Below are positions 19,157-28,508 of a DNA stretch of 41,950 nt, piece after piece. The DNA comes from Sulfuricurvum sp. (GTDB lineage: Bacteria > Campylobacterota > Campylobacteria > Campylobacterales > Sulfurimonadaceae), in the NCBI RefSeq assembly GCF_028710345.1, contig NZ_JAQTUH010000012.1:1-41950 (forward strand), read 5' to 3'. How positions within the stretch are numbered: position 1 is the stretch's first letter; each line of letters opens with the position of its first letter. A program made the position numbers and the translations under genes. Below the pieces are notes generated by a model. It made no database searches and was not told where the DNA came from. It saw nothing but the letters and a program-made list of their open reading frames with translations.

Positions 19157-19562
19157 CGGTTCAGCCCTAGGAAACCCAGGACCGGGGGGATATGGGGCGA
19201 TTTTACGATTCGGCGAGATAGAGAAAATCGTCTCCGGCGGTGAAGTTCATACGACCAACAATCGGATGGAGCTTTTAGGGGTTATCGAGGGATTACGCGC
19301 CCTCAAAGAGCCCTGCGATGTGACGATTATCTCCGATTCTAGCTACGTTATCCGTGGGATTAACGAGTGGCTAGAGGGGTGGGTAAAACGAAACTTCGCC
19401 AAAGTCAAAAACCCCGACTTGTGGAGCGAGTACCTCATCGTCTCCAAACCCCACCGCATCAAAGGGGTTTGGGTACGGGGGCATAACGGTCATCCGGAAA
19501 ATGAGCGGTGCGACCAAATCGCCCGTGACGAGGCGGAGAAATTTAAAAATGGATTGCTCTAA
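19131..19562 (+). CDS. rnhA: Ribonuclease HI
   Basis: A 143-residue RNase HI with all catalytic carboxylates: D9 (FSDGSALGNPGPGG), E47 (NNRMELLG), D69 (ISDSSYV), D133 (ARDEA) and H118 (RGHNGHPEN). It removes RNA from RNA-DNA hybrids. The start is TTG at 19131, decided by AAGGAG at 19120-19125; it lies inside the preceding gene. The last codons belong to a 15-base direct repeat (see 19547-19606). Confidence 0.95.
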   Translation: MKTITLFSDGSALGNPGPGGYGAILRFGEIEKIVSGGEVHTTNNRMELLGVIEGLRALKEPCDVTIISDSSYVIRGINEWLEGWVKRNFAKVKNPDLWSEYLIVSKPHRIKGVWVRGHNGHPENERCDQIARDEAEKFKNGLL

Positions 19563-19606
19563 TTTTTCCGTCACATTCATGAAGCAGAAGTAAATGGATT
19601 GCTCTA
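19547..19606 (+). repeat. 15-base direct repeat at the rnhA 3' end
   Basis: AAATGGATTGCTCTA occurs at 19547-19561 (last codons of rnhA) and again at 19592-19606, 45 bases apart. It looks like a small duplication or the footprint of an insertion at the gene end. Confidence 0.8.
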
Positions 19607-19720
19607 TAAAAGCACGCAAGCGTGCTCGGGCTCTCTGCCGAAGAGAATTCAGCGTTAGCGTAGCCAATCGGGACTTTGTTCCGATGGCGTATTAAAATTA
19701 CTAAAAGGAATTTTATTTAA
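19563..19720 (+). promoter_or_regulatory. Structured intergenic leader before rnc
   Basis: 158 bases without a gene. It contains a 7-bp hairpin AGCACGC-AA-GCGTGCT (19611-19626) and a longer stem at 19663-19688 (GCC-A-ATCGGGA, loop CTTTG, TTCCGAT-GGC, one bulged A and one G-U). A ribosome-binding site AAGGAA lies at about 19704-19709. The hairpins could be RNase III targets or part of a mobile palindromic element. No T-run follows them, so they are poor terminators. Confidence 0.55.
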
Positions 19721-20401
19721 ATGAACGATTTACAAACCCTACAACAACGACTAGGGTACCAATTCCATAATACGAAGCTCCTTATTGAAGCGCTGACGCA
19801 CAAAAGCCATAAACAGCCCTACAATAATGAGCGACTCGAATTTTTGGGTGATGCGGTACTCGATCTCGTCGTCGGCGAATACCTCTACAAAAAGTTTCCC
19901 AAATTTGACGAGGGTGACCTCTCCAAAATGCGCGCCTCTTTGGTCAACGAAGATGGATTTACCCTTTTGGCTAACCATCTCCATTTGGGTGAGTATATTT
20001 TCCTCTCAAATGCCGAAGAGAACAACAACGGGCGAAACAAAAGCTCGCTCTTAGCCAACGCTTTCGAAGCGGTGATGGGGGCGATTTATCTCGAATCAGG
20101 ATTAGAGACCGTCCGCAATATCACCGTCGAATTTCTCGAACTTGTCCACGAAGATATTTCGCTCAACTCATTGTTTAAAGATTATAAAACCTCTCTCCAA
20201 GAGCTCACCCAAGCCCATTTCGGCATCACCCCCGATTATCAACTTATCGCCTCTCACGGACCTGACCATAAAAAAGAGTTTGAAGTTGCCGCCTTTATCG
20301 ACGGTAAACGGTACGCTTCCGCATTGGGGAAAAGTAAAAAACAAGCGCAACAAGAGGCTGCAAAAATTGCCCTCGACATCCTCTCAAAGGAACTTAAATG
20401 A
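19721..20401 (+). CDS. rnc: Ribonuclease III
   Basis: A 226-residue RNase III. The signature ERLEFLGDA lies at 37-45 with the catalytic acidic residues, a second acidic site is in [13 protein letters not shown], and a C-terminal double-stranded-RNA-binding domain spans about 155-226 ([15 protein letters not shown] and [16 protein letters not shown]). It processes rRNA precursors, including presumably the 16S stem seen at 1079/2849. It belongs to the rnhA-rnc-aroC gene order common in Campylobacterota, here interrupted after rnc. Confidence 0.96.
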   Translation: MNDLQTLQQRLGYQFHNTKLLIEALTHKSHKQPYNNERLEFLGDAVLDLVVGEYLYKKFPKFDEGDLSKMRASLVNEDGFTLLANHLHLGEYIFLSNAEENNNGRNKSSLLANAFEAVMGAIYLESGLETVRNITVEFLELVHEDISLNSLFKDYKTSLQELTQAHFGITPDYQLIASHGPDHKKEFEVAAFIDGKRYASALGKSKKQAQQEAAKIALDILSKELK

Positions 20402-20467
20402 AATATTTAGTTATTCAATAATTTTTCTGTATAGTTGTTCATTTTAAATGGAAGAAAAGGAGGCTTT

Positions 20468-22417
20468 ATGATAGTAGGTATGTTTCTCAAAAATTATAAA
20501 GTATACAAAGGTTTAAGATATATACCGATTACAAAGGGCTATAAATTCTCTGCAATTATTGGAGATAATGGAATTGGTAAAAGCTCAATTCTTGAGGCTT
20601 TGGATACTTTCTTTAATGACCGACCATGGAATATCAATAAAGAATCTTCATCACGACACGGAACAACCGATACTCATACTCCTCATATTTCAATTATATT
20701 TCTAATTGAAAAAAATAAGTTTAAGACTACCGAGAAAAACTATCCAAATATTGAAACAATTAGTAATTATTTATGGTCTTTAGAAGAAAAATATTTTAGA
20801 GATGAAGCAAAAGAGTTTATTAAAATAAAAAATGAAATATTGCAATTCAAAGATACTCACTTTCTAGTTATTACAGGAAAACAATATGGTGCTAATGAAA
20901 ATGAAGTTCATTTTAGTACCCTTGATAAAAAAATAAGAGAACTTTTTAAAAATATTCCAGAAGAAACTATCCCTTCAACTAGCAAAAATACAGACGAGGA
21001 TACATCTACATTAGCAGAAGAAAAAGAATTTAAATCAAAATTTAAGGATTTTAATTCCTATATCAAAGAAAAATATTCTTATATATATATCCCAGTTGAA
21101 ATTGATATCAAAGAATTTACAAAGCTTGAAACGACTGATATGCAAAAACTAATGGGTCAAGACATCAAAAAAGTAATTCGTGAAGCTGTTGGAGATGGTG
21201 AACTACAAAAAATTAATACATCGCTTAATACATTTGTAGAAAATATTGAAAAGGCCTTAACAAAATATAAATATAAAAGTAAAGCCGGTCGAATCAACAT
21301 AAGTCCAGCAGAAATTGTAAATAAAATTATTGAATTATTTTTTTCTATACGAACCTTACATAAAGAACAAAACCAAAATTTACTCTCAGTAGAATTATTA
21401 AGTGCAGGCGAAAAAAGACAAGCAGTTTTGGACATAGCTGAAGCATTTTTAACAGCACAAATTGGTAAATTTGACCGAGAAATCATAATAGGTATAGATG
21501 AACCGGAAGCTTCACTAAATGTAGCAAAATGCTATGAACAATTTGAAAAACTTCTTAATTTAGCAACTAATAATAATCAAATTCTACTTACTACACATTG
21601 GTATGGATTTTTACCAATTATTTCAAAAGGAACTGCACATTTTATAACAAATTCTAAAATCACTTCTTTTAATCTATTCAATTATAGAGAAGCTTTAAAA
21701 CACATGACACAAAACAGAAAAGAGCTCCCTGATGATATCAACTTAAAAAGTTTAAATGATTTAATACAATCAATCGTTTCTTCTGTAAAATCTGAGGATC
21801 CATATAATTGGTTAATATGTGAAGGAAGTTCAGAAAAAATATATTTTGAACATTATTTATCAAATGAAATTAAAAATAATAAACTACGTATTTTACCTGT
21901 AGGTGGAGCACCAGAAGTTAAAAGAATTTTTGAATATTTAGAGTTGCCCCTTAAAGAAAAAGAAAAAGCAATCAAAGGTAAAATCTTGTGTCTTATAGAT
22001 ACAGATAAACAAAGAATTGATTTTGAAGCAAAAGAGTATGATCATTTAAAAGCCAGAAGATTATTAAACACAAATAAAATTATTGAATTGGTTGCTGTAA
22101 CAAATAAAACACACACACCACCCACAGAAATAGAAGATTGTTTAGACCCTATAATATTTTTAGAAACCTTAAAAAAATTTCAAGATACTGATATCAAAAC
22201 TATTTTAAATGATACTAATAACATAGACACTTCAGCAACAAATTCATATTATTGTTTAAATCTCAGAGAAAGTGACAAAGATAAAATCAAAAACTTTTTC
22301 GATCAAAACGATGGATATCGAAAAATTGAATTTGCAAATAAATATGTTGAAGTTGCAAAAGAATTAAATCATACGAATACAATGCTTACTGATTATATAA
22401 AAAATATATTCCAATAA
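20468..22417 (+). CDS. ATPase-TOPRIM protein, OLD-like
   Basis: This protein of about 649 residues has an SMC/ABC-type ATPase with Walker A GDNGIGKSS (32-40), a long charged and partly coiled middle, an ABC-signature-like LLSAGEKRQAVLDIAEAF (about 315-332), Walker B IIGIDEPEASL (about 339-349) and an H-loop LLTTHW. A TOPRIM-like C-terminal half follows: ICEGSSEKIYFE (about 450) and CLIDTDKQ (about 510). This is the OLD/GajA layout of nucleases used in phage defence. The start at 20468 has AAGGAGG upstream; an earlier in-frame ATG (20435) does not. The gene is strikingly AT-rich with AAA/AAT/TTA codons, unlike rnc and aroC on either side, indicating transfer. No helicase partner is adjacent. 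Confidence 0.82.
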   Translation: MIVGMFLKNYKVYKGLRYIPITKGYKFSAIIGDNGIGKSSILEALDTFFNDRPWNINKESSSRHGTTDTHTPHISIIFLIEKNKFKTTEKNYPNIETISNYLWSLEEKYFRDEAKEFIKIKNEILQFKDTHFLVITGKQYGANENEVHFSTLDKKIRELFKNIPEETIPSTSKNTDEDTSTLAEEKEFKSKFKDFNSYIKEKYSYIYIPVEIDIKEFTKLETTDMQKLMGQDIKKVIREAVGDGELQKINTSLNTFVENIEKALTKYKYKSKAGRINISPAEIVNKIIELFFSIRTLHKEQNQNLLSVELLSAGEKRQAVLDIAEAFLTAQIGKFDREIIIGIDEPEASLNVAKCYEQFEKLLNLATNNNQILLTTHWYGFLPIISKGTAHFITNSKITSFNLFNYREALKHMTQNRKELPDDINLKSLNDLIQSIVSSVKSEDPYNWLICEGSSEKIYFEHYLSNEIKNNKLRILPVGGAPEVKRIFEYLELPLKEKEKAIKGKILCLIDTDKQRIDFEAKEYDHLKARRLLNTNKIIELVAVTNKTHTPPTEIEDCLDPIIFLETLKKFQDTDIKTILNDTNNIDTSATNSYYCLNLRESDKDKIKNFFDQNDGYRKIEFANKYVEVAKELNHTNTMLTDYIKNIFQ

Positions 22418-22442
22418 TAAAATTAATAAAGGATAACATAAT

Positions 22443-23516
22443 ATGAACCGCTTCGGAGAACGTTTTTGCATTAGCACTTTTGGTGAATCCCACGGCAAAG
22501 CTATCGGATGTATGCTCGATGGTGTCCCTGCGGGGCTAGCAATCGATGAGGCATATATTCAAAGCGAATTAGACCGCCGTAAACCGGGACAAAACGAGTT
22601 TGCAACTGCGCGCAAAGAAGACGATAAAGTCGAAATCCTTAGCGGTGTATTCGAAGGTCTCAGCACCGGAACTTCCATCATGATGGTGATTTATAATACC
22701 GACCAAAAAAGCGGTGATTACTCCAACGTCAAAGATATTTTCCGCCCAGGCCACGCTGATTTTACCTATTTTCATAAATACGGATTACGCGATTATCGCG
22801 GAGGTGGTCGCTCAAGTGCCCGCGAAACAGCCGCGCGGGTTGCGGGGGGTGCGGTAGCCAAACTGATGCTCAAAATATTGGGAATCGACTTTGCCAGCGG
22901 TATCAGTGCCATACACGGTATCGAATCACAAAATTTAAACTTTGAGTATCCGAAAAACAGCCCTATCTATGCCCTCGACCCTTCCGTCGAAGAGGCTCAA
23001 AAAGCGGCTATTTTGGAGGCAAAAAACGCTCATGATTCGGTCGGCGGTGTTGCGACGGTAAAAATCAGCGGACTCCCTATCGGACTCGGTGAGGGGCTTT
23101 ATTACAAACTCGATGCGGTGTTAGCCTCAGCGATGATGGGTATTAATGCGGTAAAAGCGGTCGAAATCGGCGAGGGGATTCACAGTGCGGAGCTTCTCGC
23201 GAGCGAAAACAACGACTCCATCACACCCAACGGCTTTAAAACCAACCACTCTGGGGGGATTTTAGGGGGTATGAGCAACGGGGATGATGTGCTATTACGC
23301 GTTCATTTCAAACCAACCCCTTCAATCTTTATCGAGCAAGAGAGTACGAACACCGATAACGAAAGTGTTAGCGTCTCCCTCAAAGGGCGACATGATCCGT
23401 GCGTCGCCGTACGCGGGTCAGTTGTTGCCGAATCGATGGCGGCGCTCGTATGTGCTGATATGGTATTACTCAATATGGGACGCACGATGAGTGGGTTACA
23501 GGGATATTACAAGTAA
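22443..23516 (+). CDS. aroC: Chorismate synthase
   Basis: A 357-residue enzyme that converts EPSP to chorismate using reduced flavin. The N-terminal signature is FGESHGKAIGCMLDG (about 13-27), the central motif is RPGHADFTYFHKYG followed by DYRGGGRSSARET, and the C-terminal segment is RHDPCVAVRG. Length and motifs are standard. It is separated from rnc, its usual neighbour, by the AT-rich ATPase gene. Confidence 0.97.
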   Translation: MNRFGERFCISTFGESHGKAIGCMLDGVPAGLAIDEAYIQSELDRRKPGQNEFATARKEDDKVEILSGVFEGLSTGTSIMMVIYNTDQKSGDYSNVKDIFRPGHADFTYFHKYGLRDYRGGGRSSARETAARVAGGAVAKLMLKILGIDFASGISAIHGIESQNLNFEYPKNSPIYALDPSVEEAQKAAILEAKNAHDSVGGVATVKISGLPIGLGEGLYYKLDAVLASAMMGINAVKAVEIGEGIHSAELLASENNDSITPNGFKTNHSGGILGGMSNGDDVLLRVHFKPTPSIFIEQESTNTDNESVSVSLKGRHDPCVAVRGSVVAESMAALVCADMVLLNMGRTMSGLQGYYK

Positions 23517-23534
23517 TCATTTCTATAAGTTCCC

Positions 23535-23627
23535 CGTCATTCCCGCTAAGGCGGGCATTGTGCCCCCTGCGGGTGAATCCAGCTTTATTTTAGTGGGGGA
23601 TGGATTCCCGCCTTCGCGGGAATGACG
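23535..23627. repeat. Palindromic REP-pair repeat (copy 1)
   Basis: A 93-bp element with perfect 12-bp terminal inverted repeats CGTCATTCCCGC (23535-23546) and GCGGGAATGACG (23616-23627). Each arm also folds by itself: CCCGC-TAAG-GCGGG and CCCGC-CTTC-GCGGG. It lies between aroC and phoH without interrupting either. Related units are at 30976-31000 and 31808-31878. It resembles the REP/BIME-type extragenic palindromes mobilised by REP-associated transposases; no such transposase is in the window. Confidence 0.9.
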
Positions 23628-23694
23628 AAATAGCTATTATCTCCCATTAAGAAACTTTCCACTACCATAGGAAATCTTTTCCAAGGATTTGCTT

Positions 23695-25158
23695 GTGAGT
23701 GATACTCAAAAATGCTACCTACTTGATACCTCCGTTATCCTCGATGATCCCACCAACATTTTACGAATCAGCCAAGAGAATGCCAACGCTGTCGTTATCA
23801 CCAATATCGTCTTAGCCGAACTTAACAGTAAAAAAGACGACATACGCTCCGAAGCGGGCTATATGGCACGTGAATTCTTTCGCCTTGCCGATGTCGCTTT
23901 CGGTGAACCCATCGCCGCCATAGAGCTTCCCGAATGTATTTTAGAGACCCTCGATACGGCTCAATGCAAAGAGGATCGCTATTATCGGCTCGATCTCAAA
24001 TATGACCGTTCACTGCACGGAGGTGAAGAGACTCTTATCGAGCTTATCATCATCCATCGTGAACACTACCGTATCTCCTCCTCATTTACTGAGCCAAAAG
24101 GGATAAATGATGCCAAAATCGGCGAAATTGCCGATGATTATGATCTCACCCTCCTCACGAACGACATGTCGTTTCGGATTGCCTCAGAAATTCGCGGTAT
24201 CCCTACCGAGAGCATCCGCAACAGCAGTGTCGAGTCCCCTGAATCAATCGATTTTAACTATACCTACACCTATACCGAAACCCCTGAATTTCCTACCGAT
24301 ATGGAGCATCACAACTTCAATCAGCTCACCTTTATCCAACAAGCCCTTAGCAGTACCAACGAAACTTACGAGACAGGGATTCAGCGTCACGCGTTTAGCG
24401 TCAATAACAACCTAGAGTGGTGTGATTTCGACCGCCGATTCGGTGAACACTTCGATGATGACTTAGTTCGACCGCTCAATCTGGAACAAAAGTTTTATTA
24501 CTCCATGATGACCCATCCCCAAAACTACGTCACCGTGGTTGCTGGGTCTACCGGTTCGGGGAAAACACTCGTAGCGTTGCAAGCGGGATTAGAGCTGGTG
24601 AGCGAGGGGATTGTCGAGGGGATTGTTTATGCTCGTAACACCGTCACCTCCAACGACCAACAAGCCGAACTCGGATTTCGAAAAGGGGACGAAGAGCAAA
24701 AACTGGGTTATTTCATGTATCCCCTCTACTCTGCCATCAACTTTACTATTGAACACCAAAGTAAACGCTCCATCGATGCACGGGTCGAATATACTGGAAA
24801 TACCAACTCCGTCAAACGGGAAAATGCAACCGAAACCTTTATGAAAAAATACAACATCGAAGTGATGGATATCGCCCACATGCGGGGAACAACAATCTCA
24901 CGCAAATTCGTCATCATCGATGAGGCGCAAAATATGACCAATGCCACCCTCAAACTTATCGGTACGCGGATGGGTGATGAAACCCGCCTCGTCGTGATGG
25001 GAGATCCGGGGCAAATTGACCATCCGTTCCTCTCAAAACGTCGAAATGCCCTTGTGACATTGCTCAACAAAGCACAACACAGTAATTTTATCGGCGGCAT
25101 TCAACTGCGCCACACCATCCGTAGTAATGTTGCCGATTGGTTTGATAAGAATTTTTAG
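23695..25158 (+). CDS. PIN-PhoH family ATPase
   Basis: A 487-residue protein with a PIN RNase-like N-terminal domain (CYLLDTSVILDDP at the start; acidic residues in LAELNSKKDD and LLTNDM) and a C-terminal PhoH ATPase domain: Walker A GSTGSGKT (284-291), Walker B VIIDEAQ (DEAQ at 409-412) and VVMGDPGQIDHP. PIN-PhoH proteins are RNA helicase/nucleases in the cases studied. The start is set at GTG 23695 because AAGGA lies 7 nt upstream; the TTG at 23689 is too close. The following HDOD gene begins 8 nt after the stop. Confidence 0.9.
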   Translation: MSDTQKCYLLDTSVILDDPTNILRISQENANAVVITNIVLAELNSKKDDIRSEAGYMAREFFRLADVAFGEPIAAIELPECILETLDTAQCKEDRYYRLDLKYDRSLHGGEETLIELIIIHREHYRISSSFTEPKGINDAKIGEIADDYDLTLLTNDMSFRIASEIRGIPTESIRNSSVESPESIDFNYTYTYTETPEFPTDMEHHNFNQLTFIQQALSSTNETYETGIQRHAFSVNNNLEWCDFDRRFGEHFDDDLVRPLNLEQKFYYSMMTHPQNYVTVVAGSTGSGKTLVALQAGLELVSEGIVEGIVYARNTVTSNDQQAELGFRKGDEEQKLGYFMYPLYSAINFTIEHQSKRSIDARVEYTGNTNSVKRENATETFMKKYNIEVMDIAHMRGTTISRKFVIIDEAQNMTNATLKLIGTRMGDETRLVVMGDPGQIDHPFLSKRRNALVTLLNKAQHSNFIGGIQLRHTIRSNVADWFDKNF

Positions 25159-25166
25159 GGGTTACT

Positions 25167-25958
25167 GTGGACGATTTTTTACTCTATTCAATCGAATCGT
25201 TCCCTCCTCTAAGAGAGACTATTCTCAAACTTAACGACCTCTACAACGCCGAGGAGATTAACAACAAAGCAGTTGAACGCCTTGTAGAATCCGATCCACT
25301 TCTTTATACCGATATTTTACGCTACGCTAACTCCCCCCAGTACGGATTTAAAAAACCGCTCTCCAATATCTCACAAGTAATTTCCCTTTTTGGACTTAAC
25401 TCTCTAAAAGGTATGGCGATGGTTGCCGCACTTAAAGCTCATCCGTTTAACGATCTCACACCCTTTGGGATTACTATTGAGATATGGTTTAAAGTGATGG
25501 AGAGACAACAAGCATTTTTGAATCTTTGGCTAGGAAAAACAGAGCGTCATCTTCTTAAATCCCTTGGGGCTCTCCCTTTTATCCTTGAAATAGGTCGTCT
25601 TATCGCCTCTTATGCACTGATGTTTGCCTCCAATCCTTATAGATTTACCAAAAATTCTCCCCAAGAGCTCCTTTTGGAAGAGAAAAATATTATCGGAAGT
25701 TCCGGCGATGAACTGGCCTGCAAACTGTTCGAGCTATGGTTTTTTGATACCACTTTGATTAATTGCCTCCAGTATTCACTTGCACCTGCTTATGCACATG
25801 ATCCAAAATTGTGTGCTGTCCTCAAATGTGCACGTCTCCTTTTTACACTCAAAGGTATTGAACCATTTGAGACGATTGAACCTATCTTGGAAGAATATTC
25901 CTTAAATATAACCTCTGCAAAACTCGCCTATGAAACCATTACAGGAGAAATCACATGA
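25167..25958 (+). CDS. HDOD domain protein
   Basis: A 263-residue helical protein whose first about 200 residues form an HDOD output domain (SIESFPPLRETILKLNDL; LVESDPLLYTDILRYANSP; SQVISLFGLNSLKGMAM). HDOD proteins lack catalytic HD residues and act in signalling scaffolds. The start is GTG with AGGGG upstream. It overlaps the response-regulator gene by 4 nt (ATGA), so the three signalling genes 25167-28452 form one operon. Confidence 0.85.
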   Translation: MDDFLLYSIESFPPLRETILKLNDLYNAEEINNKAVERLVESDPLLYTDILRYANSPQYGFKKPLSNISQVISLFGLNSLKGMAMVAALKAHPFNDLTPFGITIEIWFKVMERQQAFLNLWLGKTERHLLKSLGALPFILEIGRLIASYALMFASNPYRFTKNSPQELLLEEKNIIGSSGDELACKLFELWFFDTTLINCLQYSLAPAYAHDPKLCAVLKCARLLFTLKGIEPFETIEPILEEYSLNITSAKLAYETITGEIT

Positions 25959-26929
25959 AACAATTTACCCTTTCGGAACTCAAACTCATTACCTCAGAGC
26001 TACGTGTTTTATACGTTGAAGATGAGGCAATGATTCGTGATGGATTACTTGCAAGCTTAAAACAGCTTTTTAAAGAGGTAGATGCTGCCGAAAATGGCTC
26101 AGAAGGGTTAAAACTTTATAACACCAATCACTATGACCTCATCATCACCGATATATCGATGCCTACTATGGATGGGATCACCATGATTGATCAGATTAAA
26201 GAAGTAAATTCTGAAGCTCCCATTATCGTCACTTCCGCTCAAAATGATGCTGATAGACTACTCACGTTAATCAATCTTGGGGTTGATCGCTTCCTTACCA
26301 AACCGATCAATAAAATCAATCTTATCAATGCCTTGTACAGCGTATGCTCTGCCATCGACAACCGACGAAAAATCAAAGCGTATCAAGAAGATCTAGAGCA
26401 TAAGATTCGTATTCTTCAAACCCAAATCAAAAAAGAGCATATCAAAAGTCAACAAGTCAAAAATGTTAACCCTATACCCTGTTCTGAGGCTAACCAAGAC
26501 TACTTCAGCCAACTTCTCCCCGATGAGATAGATGAGCTACGCGATCTCAATGAAGAGCTTGATAGCGATATTTTAATGATGTTTCAAAATGATCACATCG
26601 ATTACCCTTCTATTTCCCATATAGCAAAACAGTACGGACGTTACGGCGCTATTCTCTATGCGCATACCCTTTTTGTAGAGATAGGTCTTCAACTACAGGA
26701 GATGGCACGTGCATTTGAAATACATAAAGATGTATTTATCGAAAAAATCTCCTCGTTGCGTGAACTATTAGAGAGTTTTAATTTTACCCTCATAACATTT
26801 AGACAAAATGTATGGGAAAAACCATCTTCTGACCCATGCTTTTATAACGCGTCCCTTTTAAGCGATATCCAGCTTATCCATAACATCCTCACCCAAACCG
26901 AAGTCGACGGTGAGATAGAATTTTTCTAA
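25955..26929 (+). CDS. Response regulator with unknown output domain
   Basis: A 324-residue protein. Residues 16-130 are a complete receiver: acidic pair E22-D23, phospho-acceptor D66 (LIITDISMP), T93-S94 and K116 (FLTKPI). A coiled coil (about 130-160) leads to an unrecognised helical C-terminal region (about 185-324) that has no DNA-binding helix-turn-helix. The output is therefore probably protein-protein. It overlaps its neighbours on both sides (ATGA and TAATG), and its partner is presumably the downstream kinase. Confidence 0.88.
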   Translation: MKQFTLSELKLITSELRVLYVEDEAMIRDGLLASLKQLFKEVDAAENGSEGLKLYNTNHYDLIITDISMPTMDGITMIDQIKEVNSEAPIIVTSAQNDADRLLTLINLGVDRFLTKPINKINLINALYSVCSAIDNRRKIKAYQEDLEHKIRILQTQIKKEHIKSQQVKNVNPIPCSEANQDYFSQLLPDEIDELRDLNEELDSDILMMFQNDHIDYPSISHIAKQYGRYGAILYAHTLFVEIGLQLQEMARAFEIHKDVFIEKISSLRELLESFNFTLITFRQNVWEKPSSDPCFYNASLLSDIQLIHNILTQTEVDGEIEFF

Positions 26930-28452
26930 TGCACACTATTAATCTCCTCTATATAGGGCATCGCCAATCCTCTATGGAGATGATTCATCATTACTTCCCC
27001 ACAATGCAACAGCTCACTAACGGTACTGACATACTCCAAGAGGTAATCCACAACTCCTTTGATGCGATTTTGATCGATGATTCACTTCCTTTTAGCGAAG
27101 CGCTCAACACCGTAGAGAAAATCAAAATGGTCAAAAAATCTCTTCTTACCATCATTGTAGCTACCCATCCAACCTGTGAAGAGCTTCTGCAAGCTGTCCG
27201 CATCTCTATCAATGCCGTACTGACACTCCCGTTGCAAACCCATGAGATTGAAGAGATGTCAAAAAAACTCTATTTTATCTCCCTCTCCAACCAGCAAACA
27301 ATCAAACAAAATCTCTTATTAAACCAATACAAAAACGCCCTTGACTCTTGCCTCAATATCTCTAAAACCAATATTAACGGTGTCATAACCTATGTTAATG
27401 AACATTTTTGCTACCTCTATGGGTATAAAGCCGAAGAGATTATCGGGCAAAGACACGTACTTTTTCACCATCCTGAGAATACTGCAAAAGAGCAGATGAT
27501 CGATTTATGGAAAAAGGCTCAATCAAAACATGTATGGCATGGTACACTTATCAACAAAGCTAAATCAGAGGATGACATCTATACCGATACCTATATCATC
27601 CCTCTTTTAAACGGTAAATACGAAATCGAAGAGTATATGGATATGCGAATCGATGTCACCGCACTTGAAACCCATCTGCGTACCCTTCAAACAAAAATTT
27701 ACGAAGCTACCCAAGAGATAAAAGGGCAGCAAGAAAGCCTTATTGCACAATCACGTTCGGCGGCATTGGGAGAGATGTTTGACAATATCGCCCACCAATG
27801 GCGTCAACCCATCGGGGCGATCAATAACGCGATTATTAATGCTGAATTTGCCCTGGAACTGGCAGGGATGACAACCGATGAGATACTCGAAACCTTTAAG
27901 CAAATCAACACCTACACCGCATTTCTCTCGGGTACTATCGATGATTTCCGAAACTTCTCCAATCCCGATAAGGATAAAACCATCTTTCCTCTCCATCAGT
28001 GTATCGGACAAACCATCAACATTATTCGCGGTGCCTATGAGATGAACAACATTTCGCTTGAATACACACCCGATAATGCATTACGCACCATAACTGTATA
28101 CGGACCGCAAGGAGAACTCTCTCAAGTACTCCTCAATATCCTCAGCAACGCTCGCGATGCGATCAAAGAGAATGGTTATGACAGTGGCAATGTACGGATC
28201 GATCTCAGCGCAACCGATGACTCCATCACCCTTTCGATTACCGACAACGCGGGAGGTATTCCCGAAACCGTACTCCCTAAAATTTTTGATCCCTATTTTA
28301 CAACCAAAAATAAAGTACAAGGGAGTGGAATAGGGCTCTATATGTCTAAAACCATTATTGAAAAACATTTTGAAGGGAAAATTGAAGCCGCAAATGAAGA
28401 GAAAGGGGCGATCTTTACGATCACCCTTCCGATTCACAATTACAAAGAATAA
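26929..28452 (+). CDS. PAS sensor histidine kinase with pseudo-receiver
   Basis: A 507-residue soluble kinase. Residues about 1-120 look like a receiver domain, but the acidic pair is replaced (YIGHR) and the conserved Lys is Leu (VLTLPL), so it is degenerate. A PAS domain follows (about 140-235; ITYVNEHFCYLYGYKAEEIIG). A helical linker leads to HisKA with the phospho-acceptor H289 in IAHQWRQPIG, and then HATPase_c with N407 in NILSNARDA, DNAGGIP and GSGIGLYMSK. There is no TM segment, so it senses a cytoplasmic signal or a protein partner. It is the last gene of the operon. Confidence 0.9.
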   Translation: MHTINLLYIGHRQSSMEMIHHYFPTMQQLTNGTDILQEVIHNSFDAILIDDSLPFSEALNTVEKIKMVKKSLLTIIVATHPTCEELLQAVRISINAVLTLPLQTHEIEEMSKKLYFISLSNQQTIKQNLLLNQYKNALDSCLNISKTNINGVITYVNEHFCYLYGYKAEEIIGQRHVLFHHPENTAKEQMIDLWKKAQSKHVWHGTLINKAKSEDDIYTDTYIIPLLNGKYEIEEYMDMRIDVTALETHLRTLQTKIYEATQEIKGQQESLIAQSRSAALGEMFDNIAHQWRQPIGAINNAIINAEFALELAGMTTDEILETFKQINTYTAFLSGTIDDFRNFSNPDKDKTIFPLHQCIGQTINIIRGAYEMNNISLEYTPDNALRTITVYGPQGELSQVLLNILSNARDAIKENGYDSGNVRIDLSATDDSITLSITDNAGGIPETVLPKIFDPYFTTKNKVQGSGIGLYMSKTIIEKHFEGKIEAANEEKGAIFTITLPIHNYKE

Positions 28453-28454
28453 AC

Positions 28455-28474
28455 TGTTTTGCTATAAAACAATA
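28455..28474 (+). terminator. Weak hairpin after the histidine kinase gene
   Basis: TGTTTT-GCTAT-AAAACA forms a 6-bp stem just after the stop codon, but no T-run follows. It could end the plus operon or do nothing. Confidence 0.3.
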
Positions 28475-28508
28475 ATGCAACCGTAACGAAAATCACTTTA
28501 TTTTGCCT

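Noticed and set aside
23535-23627. Possible CRISPR repeat
   Set aside because: Only a paired palindrome with one interior; there is no regular spacer array and no cas gene in the window.
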